Shown piece after piece: positions 53,557-61,812 of a stretch of 64,000 nt of DNA. Position numbers and translations under genes: made by a program. Origin of the DNA: Paenibacillus sp. 32O-W. Lineage in GTDB: Bacteria > Bacillota > Bacilli > Paenibacillales > NBRC-103111. The stretch is from contig NZ_VEGP01000006.1 in assembly GCF_007679495.1 (NCBI RefSeq), forward strand, positions 1-64,000. The letters are read 5' to 3'. The stretch's first letter is position 1, and each line of letters begins with the position of its first letter. The notes below the pieces were generated by a model that searched no databases, was not told the DNA's origin, and saw only the letters and a program-made list of their open reading frames with translations.

Positions 53557-54102
53557 TTATTTGACTATCTCATTCGGATGCAGCTTGCCCAAATAAACGA
53601 AGCCGCCTTCAATCTTCACTTCATACTGATCCAATGGTGCAGGCGCTACCGCAAGGTTCTTGCCTTCCTTAGTGTAGTGAGCGTCATGACATGGACAGTA
53701 GTATTGGTTAGGAAACTTCGGATTGTTCCAGTTAACGGTGCAACCCAGATGCTTACAGGTCGGATTCAGAGCAAAAATATTGCCGGAATCATCCTTGGCA
53801 ATCCAAGCCTCAAGCGTCGGCGTGCTCTCATACCAACCATCGACTTGCTGAACTTGAAACTTGAAAGATTGAGGCTCCGACTGAATCTTGCTCTCCTCAA
53901 CGACCTTCACCCAATCGGCCTCGCCTTTCGTCTGCAGAATCGGATCCACTGCAAAACGAAGCATCGGGATCATGGGCCCCATAGCCATAAAAGCAGTTGT
54001 TCCTCCCAGAGCATAGCTCAGGAATTGGCGACGAGACATCTCGCGCTTGGGACTGGTTTCATCAACTGGATATTGGGTTCCTTGGTCTTTGTTCTCGCTC
54101 AT
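53557..54102 (-). CDS. qcrA: menaquinol:cytochrome c reductase Rieske iron-sulfur subunit
   Basis: The product has 181 residues. A twin-arginine-like SRRQFLSYALGG precedes the membrane anchor (about 27-47), which suggests Tat export of the folded protein. The 2Fe-2S ligands are in CKHLGC and CPCHDAHY. It leads the qcrABC operon, with a sigma-A promoter at 54182-54210. Confidence 0.96.
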   Translation of the reverse strand: MSENKDQGTQYPVDETSPKREMSRRQFLSYALGGTTAFMAMGPMIPMLRFAVDPILQTKGEADWVKVVEESKIQSEPQSFKFQVQQVDGWYESTPTLEAWIAKDDSGNIFALNPTCKHLGCTVNWNNPKFPNQYYCPCHDAHYTKEGKNLAVAPAPLDQYEVKIEGGFVYLGKLHPNEIVK

Positions 54103-54181
54103 GTGCTGGTTCTACCCCCTTTAGCCATATATCTCACGTCGCAATCGACAAGTCATTACATAATATACTAGGACATAAACT

Positions 54182-54210
54182 ATAATAGCCTACGACCATG
54201 GGGGCGTCAA
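54182..54210 (-). promoter_or_regulatory. sigma-A promoter of qcrABC
   Basis: TTGACG (54205-54210) and TATTAT (54182-54187) on the minus strand are separated by 17 bp. The leader to the qcrA ATG would be about 75 nt. Confidence 0.7.
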
Positions 54211-54466
54211 GAACATGGCTTGTCCACTTCCCAATGGTTTTGCAGCGAATAAAGCAATTATTAACCAAATTGTCACAATTGAAATTTTTATACGATGCAA
54301 GCGATTAGGCTTCGAAGAAGTCACACTCGCTAAATCGCCTAATAAGCTACCTTTAAGGAATCGACAACATCTTTGAAAAGGCATCGACGGAAGCTTCTTT
54401 TACCGCGACGGATAGTTTGTTTTCATATGATCCGGTAAAGATCTTAAACAATCTTGAACGTTCGCC

Positions 54467-54494
54467 ATAAAAAGCTACCTTTGGAAGCTTTTTT
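54467..54494 (-). terminator. A/T-rich terminator after the DUF2487 gene
   Basis: AAAAAGCT and AGCTTTTT form an 8-bp stem around ACCTTTGGA. The T-run is part of the stem, so efficiency is uncertain. It lies 25 bp beyond the gene. Confidence 0.55.
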
Positions 54495-54518
54495 TAGAGT
54501 TCTCCCAAATGAACATTC

Positions 54519-54947
54519 TCATTCATCCCCGGAAGGACTTTGTGACCAAATGGATTCGATTATCTGGCCGATTCCGCTTCTCCCGTTCCCGATACTCTTC
54601 GCCGAAACGAATACATCGGCCTCCGGCAGTACAAGATCGTTCAAGCGGGGGTCGTTAGAGATGGGAATAACATATCGGAACCCTACCTCTTTCAACTTTT
54701 TGCAAACTTCGTTTACATGAGTGGCGAATTGGGAAATTTCCGAAGTATAATGAAGGGCAGGATAAGTAACAATACGGCCTTTGTAAGGGATTTCTATCCA
54801 ATCCATCGCATCTCTCAGCTTCTCCAGAGCCTCGGTAGCCTGCCATGGAGTTTCATCTCCTGTCAGCCCCGTAAGCGGGAGCAGGCATGTGTCCAAATAA
54901 GGACGCAGCTCCTCCCATTGATCCTTTTCGATTTCGCTAAATTTCAT
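54519..54947 (-). CDS. DUF2487 family protein (YpiF)
   Basis: The product is a 142-residue soluble protein of the YpiF/DUF2487 family, found next to qcrA in B. subtilis as here. No catalytic motif is visible; TYPALHY and YVIPISNDPRLNDL are conserved-looking. I chose the ATG at 54947 (MKFSEIEKDQWEELRPYLD) with AGGAGAGG upstream. The reading frame overlaps the end of the gamma-carbonic-anhydrase-like gene by 11 bp. Function unknown. Confidence 0.85.
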   Translation of the reverse strand: MKFSEIEKDQWEELRPYLDTCLLPLTGLTGDETPWQATEALEKLRDAMDWIEIPYKGRIVTYPALHYTSEISQFATHVNEVCKKLKEVGFRYVIPISNDPRLNDLVLPEADVFVSAKSIGNGRSGIGQIIESIWSQSPSGDE

Positions 54948-55461
54948 GAAAGCCTCTCCTCTCCCTGTATTCCCTTCCTTTATCCACATAGCTTGCGGTC
55001 GTCCTCTTCATTCGCTCCAAATCCGCTTCCGTCAACTCCCGTATGACTCTGGCCGGAGTCCCTAATGACAGAGTATAGGGCGGAATGACCTTATTCTCGG
55101 TCACAACAGAGCCGGCACCGATCATGGAATATTCCCCTATTTGAGCGCCATTCAACAGAATCGCTCCCATTCCGATCAAGCAGCCTTTGCCGATTTGGCA
55201 GCCATGAATGATGGCCCCGTGTCCAACCGACACTTCCTCATCCACAAGCAAAGGCTGTCCGGTATTCACATGGCCGATGCATCCGTCCTGAATATTCGTA
55301 CGCCGGCCTATCCGAATCGGTGCAAGATCTCCCCGCAGAACCGCATTGTACCAAAGACTGCAATCTTCATCGAGATGGACGTCGCCGATAATCTGAACTC
55401 CTTCCGCAACGAAAACGCTCGGGTGCAATGTCGGGTATACCCCCCGGTAATCGTGCTTCAT
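54937..55461 (-). CDS. gamma carbonic anhydrase-like hexapeptide-repeat protein
   Basis: This 174-residue left-handed beta-helix protein has repeated hexapeptides (for example VQIIGDVHLDEDCSLWYNAV, RIGRRTNIQDGCIGH, IHGCQIGKGCLIGMGA). The three histidines of the family zinc site appear as GHVN, GHGAIIHGC. Relatives (YrdA, PaaY) are carbonic anhydrase-like or thioesterase-like; activity cannot be assigned. I chose the ATG at 55461 because GGAG lies 8 nt upstream; the longer frame to 55539 would run into the next gene. Confidence 0.88.
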   Translation of the reverse strand: MKHDYRGVYPTLHPSVFVAEGVQIIGDVHLDEDCSLWYNAVLRGDLAPIRIGRRTNIQDGCIGHVNTGQPLLVDEEVSVGHGAIIHGCQIGKGCLIGMGAILLNGAQIGEYSMIGAGSVVTENKVIPPYTLSLGTPARVIRELTEADLERMKRTTASYVDKGREYRERRGFHEI

Positions 55462-55525
55462 TCGCTTCACTCCGATCAGTTTGGATGTACGACTTACAGG
55501 TTCGGGTGTGATTGTAGCAAGCCCG

Positions 55526-56653
55526 TTAAGGCTTGTCAATCGGCAGTTCTATTTTATCCTCTTCCTTTACATAGGTGCCTTTAATGACGCCGCTGCCAAG
55601 CTTGGTCATCATCACGACCCTGCCGAGCCCTTCCTCTTCCCCGATTTTAATCAAGCCGATATGCATCATCATTTGGAGAATGCGATGATTCAATATAGAC
55701 TCTGGAGCATCGTAGTAGAATGGCTTGATAAGGGGGACGAGAACCTGCTCCAGAGAAGCGACCGTTACCCACGAATGGGCCAGTCTGTCAATCCATTGCA
55801 CCAGCGACTGCAGATTGGGGATAGCTCCTTTGTACAGTCTCAGCCAAAAATGATAAATATCCTGAACATCCTCCGTCCGGCCTTGTTCCAGCCTCTTTCG
55901 CCCCTCAAGTGTAAGCTCCAGGACCTGCTGCTCTTCCGTGATCAAGCCCTGATAATAGCAATAATCATATATAAGGGAAAAGCGGTTAGGATATTCCTTA
56001 AAACGTCTCCCGTAGCCAAAACGCCAAGCTGTCCGCCCGACCTGCTCTTCCTGAACGGCAAAGCTCTCCAGCAATTGCTGAAGATTCCGTTTATAAATAT
56101 ACCCGTCTGCCGACAATTGCACCTCCTGCTGCTGCAAATAACGCAGCAATGCCGACAAATCTTGAACAAGCAGCTCCTGCTCATCCCGGTAGACCGTCGG
56201 ATCGGTACCAATGTATTGCAGCTTTGCCGCAAATTGCTTGGTTAAGGCTTCACCGATTTTACGTTTCAAATCTTGCGGGACTTGAAAAAGATATCTCGTC
56301 TGTTGGGAATGTCCATTAAATAACCAACCCCTATGTTTAAACTTCACTATCGTATCTCGCGGATTCCAGTCGGAAGCTTCTTCTTTAACGAATCGGGTCT
56401 GGTTCGCGCGCGCCAGTAATTCTTCCAAACTGAATAAATCCCGCCTCTCAAACAGCAGGGAGTTAAGAAAACGGATATCCTCCATGGATAGCCCTCCTAC
56501 CTGCTGCTCAAACACTTCCTTGCGGCCAATGCTCGACAGAATCGATTGAATCAGCTCGTTCTTGGAGTTCGTGCTGCATTCGCAGGCATAAGTTCGAGCG
56601 ATATGGCTTAACTCACGTATGTCGGCATAGCTTAACATATCTGCGAGATTCAT
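55526..56653 (-). CDS. unrecognised protein with winged-helix-like regions
   Basis: The product has 375 residues, is mostly helical and soluble, with no signal peptide. Segments such as LFSLEELLARANQTRF and the C-terminal LNHRILQMMMHIGLIKIGEE followed by beta strands look like winged-helix units of the kind attached to XPB-like helicases, but there is no ATPase motif. The ATG at 56653 (MNLADMLSYADIREL) has GGAGG upstream. Its neighbours give no functional hint. Confidence 0.75.
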   Translation of the reverse strand: MNLADMLSYADIRELSHIARTYACECSTNSKNELIQSILSSIGRKEVFEQQVGGLSMEDIRFLNSLLFERRDLFSLEELLARANQTRFVKEEASDWNPRDTIVKFKHRGWLFNGHSQQTRYLFQVPQDLKRKIGEALTKQFAAKLQYIGTDPTVYRDEQELLVQDLSALLRYLQQQEVQLSADGYIYKRNLQQLLESFAVQEEQVGRTAWRFGYGRRFKEYPNRFSLIYDYCYYQGLITEEQQVLELTLEGRKRLEQGRTEDVQDIYHFWLRLYKGAIPNLQSLVQWIDRLAHSWVTVASLEQVLVPLIKPFYYDAPESILNHRILQMMMHIGLIKIGEEEGLGRVVMMTKLGSGVIKGTYVKEEDKIELPIDKP

Positions 56654-56908
56654 TACCGGATGCCTCCGTTCATTCTTTTTGTTGTTAGTATGAACGGTTT
56701 TTGACAACATATTCCTTGTTTGGATAATGCATGGAACCACCCTTGGTAAAGAATCCGTATAAAATGACTTATGACCCTAGTAGCCGCCCGCCGTTATTGA
56801 AGACAAATTCCTGCGATGATGCATCAATTTAGAGCGATTCAGAGCACTCGGGGAGACGCCTGCAAATACATTAATTTCGGTATAAAATCACCCTATCCCG
56901 CAAGAGAA

Positions 56909-56935
56909 AAAAACCGCCCCCTAATGGGAGCGGCC
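56909..56935 (-). terminator. terminator of the sigma/anti-sigma operon
   Basis: CCGC-CCC pairs with GGG-GCGG around an AT-rich loop, followed on the minus strand by seven T. It begins a few bases after the anti-sigma gene stop. Confidence 0.8.
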
Positions 56936-56938
56936 GTC

Positions 56939-57565
56939 CTATGCTCTTATTCGGGAAAGCCAATTCATGATCAGCAATGCGGCAATTAAACCCAGGAAGG
57001 AAATGACTAGCAAGTAGTCAGGATAAGTCTGAATCGGCCCCAGCTTGAGCGGCTCGATTATGGCCGTCTTGGAAGAGGCGCTTTGCATCATAACCTGAGT
57101 GTGGAGCGAGGGCTCCGCATAATTGTCAGCCGCGCTGACCGCCTGATGGAAACCAAATATCCCGCTTTCCACCGGTTGGGATTCGGGTGCCGGGCGATAG
57201 ACCAAGGAATACAGAAAGCTAAACATAAACAGCGCCAAGCAAAACGAAATGAATGCGGTCAGCCTGCGTCTTACCTTATAGGAAATGGAGTAGATTCGAT
57301 CGGAAACCGGCGTTCTCCAGCTCTCCTGCTCGTAAATCCGGTTCATGACCCGACTGGAAAACTCAGGGCCTTCCATCGCTGCCGGACGAGACGAAGGCAA
57401 GGCCTCCTCCCTGGCGATCCATTCGGCACTCTCAATCCATATCTGGAGTTCATTCTTGCAATCCGTACAATGGTTAACGTGCTCATCCACACGCAAACGC
57501 CGTTCATCGTCCGGAGGAAGATCGGTATAAATCTCGATGAGATCCTGAACCTCGGCACAATTCAT
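56939..57565 (-). CDS. zinc-finger anti-sigma factor
   Basis: The 208-residue protein has an N-terminal ZAS domain with the HX3CX2C zinc motif (HVNHCTDC near residues 29-36), two membrane helices (about 103-122 and 184-204) and an outside loop between them. It should hold the neighbouring ECF sigma factor at the membrane until an envelope signal releases it. The start shares a base with the sigma gene stop (TAATG), so expression is coupled. Confidence 0.9.
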   Translation of the reverse strand: MNCAEVQDLIEIYTDLPPDDERRLRVDEHVNHCTDCKNELQIWIESAEWIAREEALPSSRPAAMEGPEFSSRVMNRIYEQESWRTPVSDRIYSISYKVRRRLTAFISFCLALFMFSFLYSLVYRPAPESQPVESGIFGFHQAVSAADNYAEPSLHTQVMMQSASSKTAIIEPLKLGPIQTYPDYLLVISFLGLIAALLIMNWLSRIRA

Positions 57566-58158
57566 TAACGATTCATCCCTTCAATATCAGTCAAGATGGG
57601 ATCAAGAACGTACGGCTCGAGCTGCATCCTGACACTGGCCCTTGCGCGAAACAACAACGACTTCACCGCACTGACCGTCTGTCCAAGAATATTCGCGATT
57701 TCCTGATAGTCCAACTGGTCGTACTCCCGCAAAATAAGGGCAGACCTCTGTTTCTCCGGGAGATTGTTAATGGCTCTGCGGACCATCGAAACCTTCTCAT
57801 TGCGAAGAACCGTCTGCTCGGGAAGTGTTTCCGAAGCAGCTTGCGGAGTATGTCCGCTTTGTTCCAGCGAAACCTTGACATGCTTATGCCTGCGAAGCTC
57901 GCTCAATACGGTATTCCGCGCAATGGTATATAACCAGGTGGAGAAGGAAGCTTCTACTTCGCGAAAAGTGGACAAGCTTCGATAAGCTTTGTAGAACGAT
58001 TCTTGACACAAATCGTCTGCCATCGCTTCCAAGCCGGCGCTCTTGAGCATGTGAAACACAAATGTAAAAATCTTCCGTTCATAACGCTGCATTAATTCGG
58101 AATAAAGTTCCACATTTCCATCTTTAATTTCTCTAATCAACTGGGAATCGGTCATCAC
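57565..58158 (-). CDS. ECF-type RNA polymerase sigma factor
   Basis: The 197-residue protein is of the extracytoplasmic-function group. Region 2 has DDLCQESFYKAYRSLSTF and FSTWLYTIARNTVLSELRR; region 4 has LPEKQRSALILREYDQLDYQ and ANILGQTVSAVKSLLFRARA. It resembles the SigW/SigX group, but the exact subgroup is unclear. AGGAGG precedes the ATG. A GCAACTTTTT element 68-79 bp upstream may be its own promoter, as these factors usually drive their own operon. Confidence 0.92.
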   Translation of the reverse strand: MMTDSQLIREIKDGNVELYSELMQRYERKIFTFVFHMLKSAGLEAMADDLCQESFYKAYRSLSTFREVEASFSTWLYTIARNTVLSELRRHKHVKVSLEQSGHTPQAASETLPEQTVLRNEKVSMVRRAINNLPEKQRSALILREYDQLDYQEIANILGQTVSAVKSLLFRARASVRMQLEPYVLDPILTDIEGMNR

Positions 58159-58208
58159 AAACGATCCTCCTTGCGATCCTCGTTCGTTAATCCCAGCCTC
58201 CTATCCTG

Positions 58209-58237
58209 TTGTACTCTGCTGGGGAGGAAAAAGTTGC
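58209..58237 (-). promoter_or_regulatory. possible ECF-type promoter of the sigma operon
   Basis: On the minus strand GCAACTTTTTCC (58226-58237) resembles the AAC-containing -35 element of ECF promoters; a GAGTAC about 18 bp later is only a rough -10. It lies 50-80 bp upstream of the sigma factor ATG. Confidence 0.35.
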
Positions 58238-58532
58238 GCACCACGATCAAAATTTTACGTTCATAGCTTCTGAAAAATGACAAAACTTCCGAAGCCCTGC
58301 CATTACTGTATGCTGACAGGGATCGGAGGATGTATAAGATTGCCACGGACAAATACATGTTGATATAGTTATTCGCGGTAAATTCAATAATTCCTTCTTT
58401 TTCGCCAACATTTTCAAAAAAAATGTAGAATTATATTGATTAAGCTTGCTGTAGATTAAACGCCTTTCCTCACGATGTGACCGAGATTCCCTTTGATCAT
58501 GCACCAAGCCTATTTTCGACACTTTTATTAAA

Positions 58533-58612
58533 CAAAAAAAAGAACCGCCGATTGAATCGGCGGCTGCACATCGTGCAAATATTCGGATAGGAGTGGAGAG
58601 AAACCATACTGT
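58533..58612 (-). ncRNA. candidate small RNA of about 80 nt
   Basis: Transcription from the perfect promoter at 58619-58647 would start near 58612 and end at the terminator at 58545-58563. Within it there is an ATG but no ribosome site. The RNA is followed by 375 bp before the sigma factor ATG, so it could also be the attenuated leader of that operon. I do not recognise a known RNA family. Confidence 0.5.
58545..58563 (-). terminator. terminator of the candidate small RNA
   Basis: CCGCCGAT TGA ATCGGCGG is a perfect 8-bp stem with a 3-nt loop, followed on the minus strand by TTCTTTTTTTT. Confidence 0.85.
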
Positions 58613-58618
58613 ACTTTT

Positions 58619-58647
58619 ATTATATGAATCCGTTTTCATTTTGTCAA
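58619..58647 (-). promoter_or_regulatory. perfect-consensus sigma-A promoter
   Basis: TTGACA (58642-58647) and TATAAT (58619-58624) on the minus strand are separated by exactly 17 bp. An A/T-rich stretch upstream could be an UP element, and TGAAAACGTTTTAT (58657-58670) is a half-good match to a CcpA cre site. Confidence 0.85.
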
Positions 58648-58723
58648 TGGTTTTTTTGAAAACGTTTTATATTTTTTTGTAATTAAAATAGCGCAACCTT
58701 CCAAGAACTTATTTCCCATGGAA

Positions 58724-58750
58724 AAAGCAGGCTTGTCCAAAGCCTGCTTT
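58724..58750 (-). terminator. terminator of the trp-his-tyr operon
   Basis: AAAGCAGGCTT pairs with AAGCCTGCTTT around a 5-nt loop; the minus strand then has TTTTT. It follows the tyrA stop by 17 bp. Confidence 0.9.
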
Positions 58751-58766
58751 CTACCTATCCGGAAAA

Positions 58767-59876
58767 CTATTGATGAACCGTATATTGCTCTTTGAGCAAA
58801 TTTGCCGCTTTCTCATAATCCTTCTCATTATCGAAGGAAAGCCTGAGTACCCCGGGGACATCCGCGCGGCTTTCGATAATTTGAATGTTGCGCAGGTTGA
58901 TTCCTTCATTACCGAGCTGTGTGGCTATACTGCCGACAATGCCCGGGTGATCGGGAACGTCCACATACAGATCATAGAGAGAGGTTAGAACTCCCTTGCG
59001 CCTCTCCGGAAGCTGCCCGCGAAATTGTCCGGCACGGATAAACTCCTGCTCGATCCCCGGCCCGTCCGCCGCCTCCAGCAATTGAACAAAATGCTCCATC
59101 TGCCGATTCCAATCCTTAAGCAAGTCCAGCAGAACCTTCCGATTATGAACGAGAATGTCCCTCCACATGACCGGATCTCCGGAGGCAATCCGGGTAATAT
59201 CGCGGAATCCCCCGGCGGCCAGACGCTCATAATAAGGATTGTCCTTATTGTAGGCCGCAATTTGATTCACTAAAGCAACCGCAATAATATGCGGAAGATG
59301 GCTGATGGCGCCGACGATATCGTCGTGAAGCCCGGAATCCATCCGGACAACATGAGCCTTCGTCCAGCGCAGAAGGTTCTCCAGCCTGCCGTAAACCTCT
59401 TCAGGAGTGGATTCCAGGGGAGTTAGTACATAGAAAGCATTCTCGTACAAATAGCTGGAAGCGGCCTCCACCCCGGACCGCTCCGAGCCGGCCATCGGAT
59501 GGCCCCCTATGAAATAAGCGTCCTTAAACTGCAGCTTGCGCGCGTAATCCATAACCGATGCTTTGGTGCTGCCTACATCGGTAATGATGCAGCCCGGCTT
59601 CAGCGGCAGGTTGCTTAAACGCTCCAGATAAGGCTCCAGTTGACCTACGGGAACGCATAGAAAAATATAGTCGGCATCGCAGGCCGCCTGCTCGAACGAA
59701 GTCGTTGCTTCATCGACGACTCCCCGTTCCAAATATTTGTTCACGGAGGCCGGATTGGGGGAATGGCCCACTACCCGCAGGCCCGGCTTTCCTTTAAAGC
59801 AAAGAGCCAGCGATCCCCCCATTAATCCGACGCCAAAGATCGAAATGGTCTTAGCTTCGTCCTTTATAAAGCCCAC
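58767..59876 (-). CDS. tyrA: prephenate dehydrogenase with ACT domain
   Basis: The 369-residue enzyme makes 4-hydroxyphenylpyruvate for tyrosine. The NAD motif is IFGVGLMGGSLAL, the catalytic-site motif is GGHPMAGSERSG, and ISHLPHIIAVAL holds a further histidine. A C-terminal ACT domain (about 295-369) should give feedback control by tyrosine. The start is GTG at 59876, directly after the hisC stop. In B. subtilis aroE follows; here the operon ends. Confidence 0.94.
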   Translation of the reverse strand: MGFIKDEAKTISIFGVGLMGGSLALCFKGKPGLRVVGHSPNPASVNKYLERGVVDEATTSFEQAACDADYIFLCVPVGQLEPYLERLSNLPLKPGCIITDVGSTKASVMDYARKLQFKDAYFIGGHPMAGSERSGVEAASSYLYENAFYVLTPLESTPEEVYGRLENLLRWTKAHVVRMDSGLHDDIVGAISHLPHIIAVALVNQIAAYNKDNPYYERLAAGGFRDITRIASGDPVMWRDILVHNRKVLLDLLKDWNRQMEHFVQLLEAADGPGIEQEFIRAGQFRGQLPERRKGVLTSLYDLYVDVPDHPGIVGSIATQLGNEGINLRNIQIIESRADVPGVLRLSFDNEKDYEKAANLLKEQYTVHQ

Positions 59877-60986
59877 TTATGCTTCCACTCCGATTTCCGC
59901 CAATACGTTCTCGAGCGCCCGGATGAATTTCTCATTCTGCTCTTGGCTTCCTACGGTCACTCTAATTTTGGTCGGGAAATCCAACTGATGGCCCCCACGG
60001 ACAATGAACCCTTGGCGCAGCAGTCCGTTGAATACGTCCGCAGCCGACCGCTTGACGTCTACCATGATGAAATTTCCATGCGCCGGATAATAGGACAAGC
60101 CCATCCGGTCAAATTCTCCGGTCAAATAACGAATGCCTGCCGCATTCTCCTTGCGGCAGCGGTCAATGAAAGCTTGATCCTTAACGGCAGCCAGAGCGGC
60201 CGCTTGACCGAATCGGGACGTATTGAAAGGCTCTCTCACTTGATTGATCGAACGAATGACATCCGGATGACCTACGCCGTATCCGATTCTTAGTGAAGCC
60301 AAACCGTATATTTTGGAAAAAGTGCGAAGCAAAATAAGATTCGGATAGGTCTTCAGAAGCCGGAAGCCGTCCGGGTATTCCGATGTCGTATTGTATTCGG
60401 CATAAGCTTCATCCAGCACAACCAATACGTTGGAAGGCGCCTTCTTCATAAACGCTTCAATCTGCTCATGCGTAACCATCGTTCCGGTCGGATTATTCGG
60501 ATTACAGATCCAAACGACTTTCGTCCGCTCCGTAATCGCTTCGAGCATGGCTTCCAGATCATGGGTCCCGTCTTGAAGAGGAACCTCGATACAAACCGCT
60601 CCCTCGATTTCCGCATTGTGCTTATACTGCGGGAAGGTATGGGAAGCCATGACCGTTTCATCCCCGGCTTCAAAGTATGCGCGGGAGATCATCAAAATGA
60701 CTTCATCCGAACCGGCGCCGAAAATGATCTGATTCGGCTCGACCCCGAGATGCTCGGCCAAAGCCGCGGTTAATTCAACAGCACCGCCGTCCGGATAAAG
60801 GCTTGTGTTTGCTATTTCCGAAGCTATCGCTTCCTTAGCTTTCTCGGAGCATCCGAACGGATTCTCGTTGGAAGCCAGCTTGATGACTTCCGTGAGCCCC
60901 AGTTCTCTCTTCACTTCTTCAATAGGTTTACCCGGCTGATAGACCGGTAAATGAACGATATTCTTCTTCGGCTGCACGGCCAACAC
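59877..60986 (-). CDS. hisC: histidinol-phosphate / aromatic aminotransferase
   Basis: This 369-residue PLP aminotransferase has LASNENPFGCS, the cofactor motif CNPNNPTGTM, VLDEAYAEY, and the Schiff-base lysine in RTFSKIYGLASLRIGY near residue 227. In B. subtilis the enzyme in this operon serves both histidine and aromatic amino acid synthesis. The start is uncertain among GTG 60986, TTG 60983 and GTG 60977; GGGG upstream fits the last one best by spacing. Confidence 0.93.
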   Translation of the reverse strand: MLAVQPKKNIVHLPVYQPGKPIEEVKRELGLTEVIKLASNENPFGCSEKAKEAIASEIANTSLYPDGGAVELTAALAEHLGVEPNQIIFGAGSDEVILMISRAYFEAGDETVMASHTFPQYKHNAEIEGAVCIEVPLQDGTHDLEAMLEAITERTKVVWICNPNNPTGTMVTHEQIEAFMKKAPSNVLVVLDEAYAEYNTTSEYPDGFRLLKTYPNLILLRTFSKIYGLASLRIGYGVGHPDVIRSINQVREPFNTSRFGQAAALAAVKDQAFIDRCRKENAAGIRYLTGEFDRMGLSYYPAHGNFIMVDVKRSAADVFNGLLRQGFIVRGGHQLDFPTKIRVTVGSQEQNEKFIRALENVLAEIGVEA

Positions 60987-61005
60987 CCCAATATGAAAAA
61001 ATAAG

Positions 61006-61812
61006 TTACGCTTTTAATTGTCGCACAAATTCACGAATTTGCAAGAGACCGGCCGATTTTGTCTCTTCCTGGCTTAAAAGCGGGAGTGTTTCTTCGATTT
61101 TGCGGACAATCGCACTTCCGACCACGACTCCGTCACACTTTTTGGAAAAATTGTCGACCTGCTCCCGGGAAGAGATCCCGAACCCGATCGCTATCGGCAC
61201 CTCGGTGGATCGCTTAACCGTATCAAGGAATGAATCAATACCCTCGAAAAATTGCGAACGGGTTCCGGTAACGCCCAGCGAAGAGACGCAATAGATAAAA
61301 CCGGCGGCTTGCGAAGTAATTCGCTGGATCCGGTCATTGGAGGTCGGGGCGACGAGCGGAATCAGATGAATGTTATACTGTCTCGACAGCTCCAGCACCT
61401 GCCCGTTCTCTTCCAGCGGCAGATCCGGGATAATGATGCCGCTCACGTCGTTCTCGCGCAGCAATTCGAAAAATCTTTCCAGCCCAAGCTGCAGCACCGG
61501 ATTGTAGTAGGTGAAAATAATAAACGGCAGCTTGCTGCCTCGATCGCGGCATTGCCGTGCAATGCGAATGCAGTCGACAATTGTGACCCGGTGCTGCAGC
61601 GCTCTCAGCGAGGAACGCTGAATCACCGGCCCGTCCGCCAACGGGTCTGAATAGGGGACACCCAGCTCGACCATATCGGCTCCCGCTTTTTCCAGCTCGA
61701 GAATAATGTCCACCGAAGTGGCCAAGTCCGGATCGCCAACGGATATGAACGGCATGAGGGCAGTTTGTCCCTTTTCCTTAAGTGACGAGAAACGTTCGTC
61801 GATAAGATTCAT
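61006..61812 (-). CDS. trpA: tryptophan synthase alpha chain
   Basis: The 268-residue TIM-barrel subunit cleaves indoleglycerol phosphate. [11 protein letters not shown] and [19 protein letters not shown] hold the catalytic glutamate and aspartate, and GFGISSREQ binds phosphate. Its ATG overlaps the trpB stop as ATGA, as is normal for the paired subunits. Confidence 0.96.
   Translation of the reverse strand: MNLIDERFSSLKEKGQTALMPFISVGDPDLATSVDIILELEKAGADMVELGVPYSDPLADGPVIQRSSLRALQHRVTIVDCIRIARQCRDRGSKLPFIIFTYYNPVLQLGLERFFELLRENDVSGIIIPDLPLEENGQVLELSRQYNIHLIPLVAPTSNDRIQRITSQAAGFIYCVSSLGVTGTRSQFFEGIDSFLDTVKRSTEVPIAIGFGISSREQVDNFSKKCDGVVVGSAIVRKIEETLPLLSQEETKSAGLLQIREFVRQLKA

Larger units (their letters stand above)
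54103..54518. other. intergenic stretch upstream of qcrA
   Basis: No gene is present. The stretch holds the qcrA promoter, a perfect palindrome AATTGTCACAATT at 54268-54280 about 65 bp farther upstream that might be an operator, and a hairpin terminator at 54467-54494 for the DUF2487 gene. Confidence 0.6.
58159..58766. other. intergenic stretch between sigma operon and tyrA
   Basis: No protein gene is supported; the frame on the minus strand at 58247-58639 crosses a promoter and a terminator. The stretch holds a possible ECF promoter (58209-58237), a probable small RNA (58533-58612) with its promoter and terminator, and the tyrA terminator (58724-58750). Confidence 0.65.

Noticed and set aside
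58247-58639. 130-codon open frame on the minus strand
   Set aside because: It runs through a perfect terminator hairpin and begins just downstream of the consensus promoter -10 box, has no ribosome site and resembles no protein.
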